A stretch of 64,000 bases of DNA from Planctomycetota bacterium. GTDB lineage: Bacteria > Planctomycetota > J058 > J103. A program made the translations under genes and the position numbers. The notes below the pieces were generated by a model that worked only from the letters and a program-made list of their open reading frames with translations, was not told the DNA's origin and ran no database searches. Shown piece after piece: positions 6,910 to 14,183 of this stretch (its first letter is position 1; every line of letters begins with the position of its first letter). The stretch lies in assembly GCA_026004615.1 (NCBI GenBank), contig BPJM01000004.1, positions 62,001 through 126,000 of the forward strand, written 5' to 3'.

Positions 6910-9093
6910 GTGAGCGCGCGCGAGCTGCAGAGCCGATCGCCCGAGCAGGTGCAGGGTGCCGAGCTGAGCGAGTCGGTGCGCCTGCGGGCGATGGAGCTGG
7001 AGCGCCACCCGCCGCCGTTGCTGCACCGGTTGCTGGTGCGGCTATTCTCGGGCGAGGACACCCGGTTTCTGATCGTGGTCGCGATCGCCGGCGTGCTCGG
7101 CGGTGCGGGGGCGATCGTGCTCCGCTTCGCCATGGAGTGGCTGCAGGCACTCGCCTTCGGCGCGCACGGCGATGTGCTCACGGTCGGCGAGCAGGCCGGC
7201 CGGTGGCGCCGGCTGCTGGCGCCGCTGGGAGGCTGCGCGCTGGCCGGCCTCGTGCTCTGGTTGACCGCGCGCTGGCGCGGCGGCGGCGGGGTGGCGACGC
7301 TGCTGGAGGCGGTCTCGATCCGCCACGGGGAGGTGCACGGGCTCGCCACCATCTTCAAGAGCAGCGCCTCGGTGCTGGCCATGGCCGGCGGCGCCTCGGT
7401 CGGCCGCGAGGGGCCGATCATCGCGCTTTCCGCCGCGGGCGCCTGCTGGCTCGGACGGCATGCCTGGCTGAGCGAGGAGCGGTTGCGGGTGCTCGTCGCC
7501 GCCGGGGCGGCGGCGGGCTTCGCCGCCGCCTACAACACCCCGGTCGCCGCCACCCTGTTCGTGCTCGAGGTCATCATCGGCGCCTTCGCCATCGAGGTGC
7601 TGGGACCGGTGGCGCTGGCGGCCGTGATCGGCGCGGTGCTGGCGCGCTGGAGCCTGTTCGGCGGTAGCCCGCTGTACGACGTGCCGGTCTTCGAGTTCCG
7701 CAGCGCGTGGGAGCTGCCCGCCTACGCGGTGCTGGGCCTGGCGGCGGCCGCCGCCGGCTCGATCTTCCTCGAGGTGCTGCGGGCGGCGGAGCGCACGCTG
7801 GCGCGGCTGCAGCACGTGGCGTTGCGCACGGCGCTGGGCGGCGCCGCGGTCGGCGCACTCGCCGCCGCCGGCCTGCCCCAGGTCTACGGCAACGGCTACG
7901 AGGTCACCTCTCAGGTACTGAACGGGCAGGTGGCGGCGAGCGTGCTGGGGCTGCTCTTCCTCGCGAAGCTGGCGGCGACCAGCGCCACCGTCGGCTCCGG
8001 CGTGCCGGGCGGCGTCTTCACCCCGACGCTGCTGCTCGGCGCCACGCTCGGCGGCGCGCTCGGCCACGGGGTGCACACGCTCTTTCCTGGTTCCGGGGAG
8101 GCGGGCGCGTATGCACTGGTCGGCATGGGCGCCATGCTGAGCGCCACCACCCACGCCCCGGTACTCAGCGTCGTGTTCATCCTGGAGGTCTCTCAGGACT
8201 ACGCGATCCTGATGCCGCTGCTGCTGGCGTGCTCGCTCGGCACGCTCGCGGCGCGGCGGCTGCGCCCGAAGTCCGTCTATGCGGAGGAGCTGGAGAGGCG
8301 GGGCATCGCGTGGGAGGGCACGCCCGAACAGCGGGTGCTCACCGCCATCCACGCCCGCGACATCATGCGCACCCAGGTCAGCAGGGTGCCGCCCGACCGG
8401 CCGGTGCACGAGCTGATCGAGACCTTCATCGAGGAGCACGTGCACGCCGTCTACGTCTGCGACGAGCAGGGCCGGTTGCTCTCGGTGGTCGATTTCGAGG
8501 CGGCCAAGGCGGCGCTCGGGGCGCCGGAGCTGCAGGGCGTGGCGGTGGTGGCCGACCTGGGCCGCGAGGTCGAGCCGCTCCGGCCCGAGGACAGCCTGGT
8601 CACCGCCAGCGAGCGGCTGTGGCGCGCCGACATGGAGGAGCTGCCCGTGTGCGACGCGCAGCGCGTGCTGCTGGGCGCGGTGACGCGGCGCGATCTGCTC
8701 GCCGCCATCGACAGCGAGCTGTTGCGCCGCAACGTCATGTTGGCGAAGGTGCACTGGCGCGACGACGCCGGCACCGTCACGGATTACTTCGAGCTGCCCG
8801 CGGGCCTGCGGCTGGAGCAGCTCGCCGTGCCGCAGGCCCTGGTCGGCAAGACCCTCGCGCAGGCGGCGCTCGGACGCCAGTGGGGGGTGAACGTGCTCGC
8901 GATCGTGCGCCACCGCGCCGATGGCAGCACCGAACGGTTCGCGCCCCGCGCCGCCGATCGGCTCGCCTCGGGCGACGTGCTGGTGGTGCTGGCGAGCGCC
9001 GAGGCGATCGAACAGTTGCGCCAGCTGGAGGAGAGCGGCACCGCATCCACACCGCCGGCCCGAGCGGTTGACGCTGGCCGGGAAAACCCTTAG
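6910..9093 (+). CDS. ClC-family chloride channel with CBS pair and TrkA-C domain
   Basis: Membrane protein of 727 residues from GTG 6910. An ATG at 6898 is in frame but would sit inside the -10 box of the best promoter. Order: ~10 transmembrane helices (~50-450), a CBS pair (~460-590) and a C-terminal TrkA-C-like ligand domain (~620-715). ClC signatures are present: GREGP (E167, gating glutamate), GVPGGVFTP, and QDY with the pore tyrosine. The internal proton glutamate of antiporters (E203 of the E. coli protein) is replaced: LEVI here, with Val221 at that position. Eukaryotic ClC channels carry valine there, so passive Cl- conduction is more likely than H+/Cl- exchange (inference). CBS and TrkA-C domains suggest nucleotide control. 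Confidence 0.9.
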   Translation: MSARELQSRSPEQVQGAELSESVRLRAMELERHPPPLLHRLLVRLFSGEDTRFLIVVAIAGVLGGAGAIVLRFAMEWLQALAFGAHGDVLTVGEQAGRWRRLLAPLGGCALAGLVLWLTARWRGGGGVATLLEAVSIRHGEVHGLATIFKSSASVLAMAGGASVGREGPIIALSAAGACWLGRHAWLSEERLRVLVAAGAAAGFAAAYNTPVAATLFVLEVIIGAFAIEVLGPVALAAVIGAVLARWSLFGGSPLYDVPVFEFRSAWELPAYAVLGLAAAAAGSIFLEVLRAAERTLARLQHVALRTALGGAAVGALAAAGLPQVYGNGYEVTSQVLNGQVAASVLGLLFLAKLAATSATVGSGVPGGVFTPTLLLGATLGGALGHGVHTLFPGSGEAGAYALVGMGAMLSATTHAPVLSVVFILEVSQDYAILMPLLLACSLGTLAARRLRPKSVYAEELERRGIAWEGTPEQRVLTAIHARDIMRTQVSRVPPDRPVHELIETFIEEHVHAVYVCDEQGRLLSVVDFEAAKAALGAPELQGVAVVADLGREVEPLRPEDSLVTASERLWRADMEELPVCDAQRVLLGAVTRRDLLAAIDSELLRRNVMLAKVHWRDDAGTVTDYFELPAGLRLEQLAVPQALVGKTLAQAALGRQWGVNVLAIVRHRADGSTERFAPRAADRLASGDVLVVLASAEAIEQLRQLEESGTASTPPARAVDAGRENP

Positions 9094-9096
9094 CAT
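9068..9096 (+). promoter_or_regulatory. Promoter inside the ClC 3' end for the small winged-helix gene
   Basis: TTGACG, 17-nt spacer, TAGCAT, overlapping the ClC stop codon; predicted leader of about 54 nt. Confidence 0.45.
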
Positions 9097-9156
9097 ATCC
9101 CCGCTCCGCCGGGACGAACCGGTACGGGCAAGCGATCCCCGACGACGGATACCGAC

Positions 9157-9534
9157 ATGACGGTGCAGATCGAGTCCGCCGGCTCGACCCGCGAACGGCG
9201 GCGGCTGGAGATCCTGGAGCGGTACGGGATCGACACCCCGCTCAAGCTCGACCTGCTGGCGCTGTTGTTGCGCGAGTCCGGCGTCGAGCACGAGCTGGCG
9301 GAGCTGGCACGCCAGGTCGGCAAGCCTGCCCCCGTGGTCCGCTCGGCGCTGGAGGAGCTGGCCGACCGCGCCCTGGTGGTGCGCCGGCGGTTCTACAACC
9401 GCGAGACCTTCGCGCTCCGGAGCGAGGGCGCGGCTGGCGCGCTGCCGCCCCCGCTCGCCGAGCTGGCCGGCACCAGCCCCGCGGAGCGGCGCCGGCTGCG
9501 CTGCGCCCTGCTGGGGCAGCGCCGCAGCGGCTGA
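9157..9534 (+). CDS. Small winged-helix-like protein
   Basis: 125 residues, no named family recognised. Residues ~28-90 have the helix-helix-wing pattern of MarR/ArsR-type winged helices (DLLALLLRESG ... ELARQVGKPAPVVRSAL ... ALVVRRRFYNRETFAL), so DNA binding is plausible. The C-terminal ~30 residues are Pro/Arg-rich. It has its own promoter. A target might be the palindrome at 9589 just downstream, but this is inference. Confidence 0.6.
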   Translation: MTVQIESAGSTRERRRLEILERYGIDTPLKLDLLALLLRESGVEHELAELARQVGKPAPVVRSALEELADRALVVRRRFYNRETFALRSEGAAGALPPPLAELAGTSPAERRRLRCALLGQRRSG

Positions 9535-9570
9535 GGCGGCCGCGGCACCGCCATCCGCCACGGGCCGGCG

Positions 9571-9603
9571 TTGCGCGGTCGGAGCGGTGTGGTACACTAC
9601 CAC
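9571..9603 (+). promoter_or_regulatory. Promoter overlapped by a perfect palindrome
   Basis: TTGCGC, 16-nt spacer, TACACT, with a TGG extension just before the -10 (TGGTACACT). The -10 lies inside a perfect inverted repeat GTGGTA-CAC-TACCAC (9589-9603). A repressor bound there would block RNA polymerase. It drives the coiled-coil gene at 9661, leaving a ~55-nt leader. Confidence 0.5.
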
Positions 9604-9660
9604 GGACTGCAACAACATCAAGAGTGAAAGCAGGTTACGCGCCCAGCGCCGGGAGGGGGC

Positions 9661-10758
9661 ATGAGCGCCAAGAAGGCGACCAGCACACGGTCCGGGACGG
9701 CGAAGGCTTCCGCGAGCGGCAAGCGGAGTGCCAGCTCCGGGGCCGCGAAGAACAAGCGTACGGCCAGCAAGTCCAGCCGCGCCAAGTCCGGGCAGCAGCC
9801 CTCGCGCAAGACCGCGAAGGTCCGCCGCACCGCCACCCGGGCCGCCGCGGCCAAGAAGACCACGCGCAAGCCCGCCGCCGCCAGGGGCGCCTCGGCCGCG
9901 GGGCCCGCGGCCGAGGCGCTCGCCGAGCTGCAGGCACTGCGCGCCGAGCATGCCCGGCTGCAACAGGAGCTGCAGCAGCGCGCTACCGAGCAGGCCGAGC
10001 GGCAGCGCGCGCTGGAGGCCGCCCAGGCGGAGCTGGCCGCGCTGCGGCAGCGGCTCGCCGAGGCCCGCCGCGCCGCCGCACCGGCAGGGCCGGCGGCAGG
10101 CGAACTGGCGCGCCTGCGCGAGGCGCTGGAGCATGCGGAGGCGCGTGCCAAGGCGGCCGAGCAGGCCGAGCGCCAGGCGCGCGCGGCGGCCGAGCTCGAG
10201 GCGCAGCAGCTCCGCACCGCCGCCGACGAGGCGCTGGCGGAACAGGAGCGGCGGGCGCGCGCGGAGCTGCTGCGGCTGCAGGACGAGATGCGCAAGCTGC
10301 AGGAGAGCCTGGCCAACGCGCTGGAGAAGGCGCAGAAGGTCGATCAGGCGCGCGAGGAGACCAGGCGCATGCAGGAGGCGGCCCTGGAGGTACGCCGCGA
10401 GGCCGAGCAGCTCAAGCGCGAGCTCAAGGAGGCCAAGCGGGCGCTCAACGACGCCCAGCGCCAGAGGGACGATGCCGAGGAACGGGTGCGGGGGCTGGAG
10501 AACGAGATCGAGGCGCTGGGCCGGCGGGTGCAGGAGCTGGAGGAGGAACGCACCCGCGCCGCGTTCGACGCCGCCAAGCTGCGCTGCCCGCGCTGCGGCG
10601 CCGAGATGGAGGAGGTCGACCGCGAAGGCGTCACCGTCGATGTCTGCACGCGATGCCGCGGGACCTACTTCGACGACGGCGAGGTGGAGGAGCTTTTGCG
10701 CCGCAGCGCAGCGCAGGAGCCCGGCGGCTTCTGGCAGCGCGTGTTCGGCCGGCGCTGA
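9661..10758 (+). CDS. Basic-tailed coiled-coil protein with TFIIB-type zinc ribbon
   Basis: 365 residues in three parts. Residues 1-80 are extremely Lys/Arg/Ser/Ala-rich (SAKKATSTRSGTAKAS style), like histone H1 or bacterial Hc1-like tails and likely to bind nucleic acid. Residues ~80-300 form a long Ala/Glu/Arg/Gln-rich coiled coil. Residues ~305-350 form a zinc ribbon of the TFIIB-zinc-binding type (CPRCGAEME ... CTRCRGTYFDDGEVEELL) often found at the ends of bacterial proteins of unknown role. ATG 9661 follows GGGAGG at 4-nt spacing. No membrane segment. The combination suggests a DNA- or RNA-organising protein, but the function is not known to me. Confidence 0.8.
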   Translation: MSAKKATSTRSGTAKASASGKRSASSGAAKNKRTASKSSRAKSGQQPSRKTAKVRRTATRAAAAKKTTRKPAAARGASAAGPAAEALAELQALRAEHARLQQELQQRATEQAERQRALEAAQAELAALRQRLAEARRAAAPAGPAAGELARLREALEHAEARAKAAEQAERQARAAAELEAQQLRTAADEALAEQERRARAELLRLQDEMRKLQESLANALEKAQKVDQAREETRRMQEAALEVRREAEQLKRELKEAKRALNDAQRQRDDAEERVRGLENEIEALGRRVQELEEERTRAAFDAAKLRCPRCGAEMEEVDREGVTVDVCTRCRGTYFDDGEVEELLRRSAAQEPGGFWQRVFGRR

Positions 10759-10873
10759 GCCGGCCGTGCAGGTGCAGCCGGGGTGGCTGGCGAACGGGCT
10801 GGCCCCCGGACCGCGCGGCTGGCCTGCCGGTGCGCAGGGGGCCCGCGGCGCGCGCCAGCACGAAGCAGCCCGC

Positions 10874-10902
10874 TTGCGGGCGTCTGCCGGCCTGTCTATA
10901 CT
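10874..10902 (+). promoter_or_regulatory. Near-consensus sigma-70 promoter
   Basis: TTGCGG, 17-nt spacer, TATACT (5/6 to consensus). Predicted start ~10909, giving a ~137-nt leader before the gene at 11046. It drives the membrane protein and the overlapping PHP gene. The leader is GC-rich and shows no riboswitch I recognise. Confidence 0.6.
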
Positions 10903-11045
10903 CCGGTTGGGCGCGGGGTGCAGCGAGGAGGGCGCGGGGTGCGGGGCGCCGGGCCAGCCCGAAGGCACGCTGGGCAGGCCGGAGCGCGGGATGCTCGCCC
11001 CCCGCGTCGCGCGGCGCTGCGGCGGGCCGGATCCCGGTGGTGACG

Positions 11046-11459
11046 ATGTCCACGGCGCTCGTCTCGGAGAGCGCGAGCCAGTTCCTGCTCGACGCACTCA
11101 TCGTGCTGCTGGTGCTGGTGCTGCTGTATCCGCTGTTCGCCCGGCTGGGGCTGCGGGCGCTGTGGGTGGGGCGGCGGCTGCGGCGCCGGCTGGAGGTCCG
11201 GCGCGCGCGCCAGGCGTTCCGGGCGGCGCTGCGAGCGGCCCGCCGCCACCCGGAGCTGGTCGACCTGGAGCGGTTGCACGCCGCCGCGCACACCCTGCAC
11301 CGGATCCCCAGTCCCGATGCGGCGCTGGCGGCGGTGCCCGAGCTACAGGAGGCGATCCGGCATCCGTACGGGCCGATCCGGCAGGCGGCGCTCAAGGTGA
11401 TCCAGACGCCGGGGCCCTCGGCTTCCTCCTCCTCGCGCACTCCTTCCGCCGGCCCTTGA
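11046..11459 (+). CDS. Small single-pass membrane protein
   Basis: 137 residues, unrecognised. ATG 11046. One strong transmembrane helix at ~13-34 (alternating L, V, I), then a very basic Arg-rich segment (~40-70) that should stay cytoplasmic, then two or three short helices containing the HEAT-like phrase HPYGPIRQAALKVIQ. The frame is supported by that hydrophobic helix, the upstream promoter and the TTGA stop/start overlap with the next gene. It is probably co-transcribed with the PHP lipoprotein. Confidence 0.6.
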   Translation: MSTALVSESASQFLLDALIVLLVLVLLYPLFARLGLRALWVGRRLRRRLEVRRARQAFRAALRAARRHPELVDLERLHAAAHTLHRIPSPDAALAAVPELQEAIRHPYGPIRQAALKVIQTPGPSASSSSRTPSAGP

Positions 11460-12642
11460 GGCGAGCCGGAGCGGCGCGCTGGCTCGCGCTGCTGCTGAGC
11501 GCAGGGGGTTGGCTCGGCACGAGCGGCTGCGTGGCGCTGCCGACGCTCGCCGGGCCGGCGCCGCTGCTGGTGCCCCCGGCGCCTCCGCTCGGCCCCCCGG
11601 GGCCGTTCGCCCTGCGCATGCGCGGGGTGGTGCACTGCCACAGCCGCTGGTCGCACGACAGCGACGGAGAGCTGGAGGGGATCGTGCAGGCCGCGCAAGC
11701 GGCCGCGCTCGATTTCGTGGTCCTGACCGACCACTACACCGACGCCGGGCCCCTGGAGACGCCGCGCGGCTGGTACGACGGGGTGCTGGTGCTGACCGGG
11801 GCCGAGCTCCGCGCCGGCGGCGGCTCGGTGCTGGCGCTCGATCTCAACCTGCCGCTGCGGCCGCGTGCACCCTCCGGCGCGCGCACGCCCCAGGATGCCC
11901 TCGACCGGGTGCGCGCGGCGGGCGCCCTCGCCCTGATCGGACATGCCGAGCGGTTTCGGGCCTGGGACGAGGTCGAGGGCTGGACGGCCTGGAGATCGCC
12001 AACCTGCACGCGATGGCGCTCACGGCCCCGCGGCTCGGCACCTTGCTGAGCGCCCTGCTGCTGCCGCCGGGGGCGGTGTTGCGCCGGCTGGTGCGGCAGC
12101 TGCCGCGCCCGGTGCTCGCCCGCTGGGACGCGCTGGGACGCACGCGCCGCGTGCCGGGCTGGGGCGGGGCGGACGCGCACGACAACCTCCGCTTGCCGGG
12201 ACCGCGCGGCGGCTTGCCGCTGCTCAGCTACCACGACAGCTTCCGCGCCGTGCTCAACGTGTTGCTGGTGCGGGAGCGCAGCGCCGAGGGAGTGCGCGAG
12301 GCGCTCGCCGCCGGCCGCGGCTGGGTGGCGTTCGAGCTGAGCGGGCGGAGCGAGGGCTTCCGCTTCGCGCTGTTCGAGGCCGGACCGGGCGGGGCGTGGC
12401 TAGCGGACATGGGCGCGGAGCTGCGCTGGCGTCCGGGCCTGGAGCTGCGCGCGGCCGCGCCGGGCGGGGCGCAGCTGGTGCTGTTGCGCGACGGCCGGCC
12501 GCTGGCGCGCGCGCGCGGACGGCTCGTGGCTCGCCCGCCGGGGCCGGGGGTCTACCGGATCGAGGCATATCTCGGCGCCGAGCCGTTCATCCTCTCCAAC
12601 GCGATCTATCTGCGCTCCGGCGCTGCGGCTGAGCCGCCCTAG
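11456..12642 (+). pseudogene. PHP-domain lipoprotein, broken by a one-base deletion
   Basis: PHP-superfamily metal-dependent phosphoesterase homologue, probably an envelope lipoprotein. The likely start is TTG 11456, overlapping the previous stop (TTGA), followed by a signal peptide and a lipobox (GGWLGTSGC). PHP motifs: HCHSRWSHDSDG (metal-binding HxH), LTDHYTD, GHAERF, GLEIAN and GGADAHD. The frame breaks near 11983: GDEVEGW is followed by frame-shifted codons, and restoring one G in the short G stretch recovers GW-DGLEIANLHAM and one 395-residue protein ending at 12642. Both halves read as well-conserved PHP sequence, so a sequencing error or very recent mutation is likelier than a decayed gene. 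Substrate unknown. Confidence 0.75.
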
Positions 12643-12778
12643 CACCGGCCTTGCGCTTCCGATCGGCTCCCGGCCCGGAGGGCGGAGCCGGATCGGGATC
12701 GGCTCCGCTCCCGGCCTGACCGGTCCGCGCGGGGGGACCGCCCTGCCATGTCGCGCCGCCGGGCGAGCTGCGGCGGCG

Positions 12779-13954
12779 TCAGCGAGGGGACGCGCGGCCC
12801 TGCTGCCGGCGCTGCAGTCGCGCTGCCGGCAGGGAGGCCATCTCCGCGGGCTCGGCGGCCGCCAGGCCGAGCAGCGCCTCGCCCAGCCTGATGCTGGAGC
12901 CCGGACCGACCGGCAGCGCCTGTCCGGCCTCGAGCAGCTGCCCGTCCACCCAGGTGGCGGCTGCCCCCTGCTCGCTCGGCCCGAGCAGCAGCGTCCCGCG
13001 GTGGCGGTACAGCCAGGCGTGCTCCGGCTGCACGCCCGCTGCCTGCAGGCGTATCGCACAGCTCTCGGCGCTGCCGATCGCGGCACGCCGGTACAGCAAC
13101 AGGTAGGAGTCCTCGGTCTCGTTCGCCACGCGCTCCAGCGCGATGGCATCGCAGCTGCCGGGCAGGGCGGCGTCGAACGGCTCTGGCTCGGGCAGGGGCA
13201 GGGGCGCCTGGGCCTCCAGCCGCAGGCAGGCCCCACCGGCCGGCGCCCGCAGCACGCGGCCCACCAGCCGCAGCACCCCGCCGAGCATGAGCTGGAACTG
13301 CGCGCCGAGCGGCGCCGCCGCCCCGCGCTCCAGCGGGCGACCGTCCAGCCACGTGCCGTTGCGGCTCACGTCGACCACGTGGGGGCCGTCGCGTTCGGCG
13401 AGGATGCACAGGTGTGTCGCCGAGATGGCGAGCGTGGCGTGCCAGTTGTCCGGGTCGATCTCGGGCGCGCGGCAGGGCAGCAGGCGCAGCACCAGGTGAT
13501 TGGGCGCGTCCTCGCCCCGCGCCGGCTTGCGGCGCCCGCAGCGCACTTCGCCGCCCGCCAGATGCACGAACAGCCGGCGCAGCGAATCCCCGAAGCTCAC
13601 GCGCAGCAGTGGCGGCGCTGCACAGGCGGGTCGTCGGCCTGCGGGCACGAGCAGGCGCACGGTCTGCTCCGCGGCGAGCCGGCCGGCGCCCCGGGGTGGC
13701 TCGCCCGCGAGCTCTCCTTGCTCGTCCCGCACCGCGGGGCCAGCGGCCGCCAGGTCCCCTCCGCCACCAGCTCCCGGCGTCTGGCCGCCGGCCGCCGTGC
13801 CGGCGAGGAACAACGGCCCTAGGGTGCCATCCTCGGCCGCCTCCATCTCGAGCTCCGGGTCGAGCAGCGGCGCGCCGCAGTGCTTGCACAGCCGGCGCAC
13901 CGGCTCGTTTTCCTGCCCGCAACGCTGGCAGACCCCGGACTCGCCCACTCCCAT
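12779..13954 (-). CDS. Zinc-ribbon protein with two FHA-like domains
   Basis: 391 residues. It opens with a zinc ribbon (CQRCGQE ... CKHCGAP, Cys 9/12/23/26). A low-complexity Gly/Ala stretch follows, then an FHA domain (~140-235, with VDVSRNGTWLDGRPLE, the conserved S-x-N-G of phosphothreonine binding). A second, degenerate FHA-like domain (~285-375) has IGSAESCAIRL, HAWLYRHRG and TWVDGQLLE. FHA domains read phosphothreonine, so this is a likely partner or substrate of the divergent kinase at 14184. ATG 13954 has its GGGGGAG almost touching it; a GTG two codons later (13948) would have ideal spacing and may be the true start. Confidence 0.85.
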   Translation of the reverse strand: MGVGESGVCQRCGQENEPVRRLCKHCGAPLLDPELEMEAAEDGTLGPLFLAGTAAGGQTPGAGGGGDLAAAGPAVRDEQGELAGEPPRGAGRLAAEQTVRLLVPAGRRPACAAPPLLRVSFGDSLRRLFVHLAGGEVRCGRRKPARGEDAPNHLVLRLLPCRAPEIDPDNWHATLAISATHLCILAERDGPHVVDVSRNGTWLDGRPLERGAAAPLGAQFQLMLGGVLRLVGRVLRAPAGGACLRLEAQAPLPLPEPEPFDAALPGSCDAIALERVANETEDSYLLLYRRAAIGSAESCAIRLQAAGVQPEHAWLYRHRGTLLLGPSEQGAAATWVDGQLLEAGQALPVGPGSSIRLGEALLGLAAAEPAEMASLPAARLQRRQQGRASPR

Positions 13955-14003
13955 CTCCCCCCGGCCGGCCCTGCCTGCCCGGGACTCCGGGCCCCAGGTG
14001 GAC

Positions 14004-14032
14004 AAGATATCGGCTGCGCGCCCTGGTGTCAC
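14004..14032 (-). promoter_or_regulatory. Promoter for the FHA gene
   Basis: Minus strand: GTGACA (5/6), 17-nt spacer, TATCTT; predicted leader ~43 nt. It lies in the 229-bp divergent region shared with the kinase gene, for which I see no convincing promoter. Confidence 0.5.
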
Positions 14033-14183
14033 CGCGCGAGCCACCGCTCGCCGCGCGGCGGCGCGCCGCGATTGCGCTGGCTGCTGCAGCCGGCAGCGCC
14101 ACACGCTACCATACACGGGACGAAAGCCCTGCGCGAGCCGGTGCGTCAGCCCTGGCGGACGAACAAAGGGGATCGGCAGAGCC

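Noticed and set aside
7042..11097. 1351-codon open frame antisense to the ClC and coiled-coil genes
   Set aside because: High GC removes stop codons from non-coding frames. The translation is low-complexity without domains, while the plus-strand genes carry clear family motifs.
11456..12642. Two separate PHP-type genes rather than one broken gene
   Set aside because: The halves are complementary parts of a single PHP domain and join perfectly with one added base.
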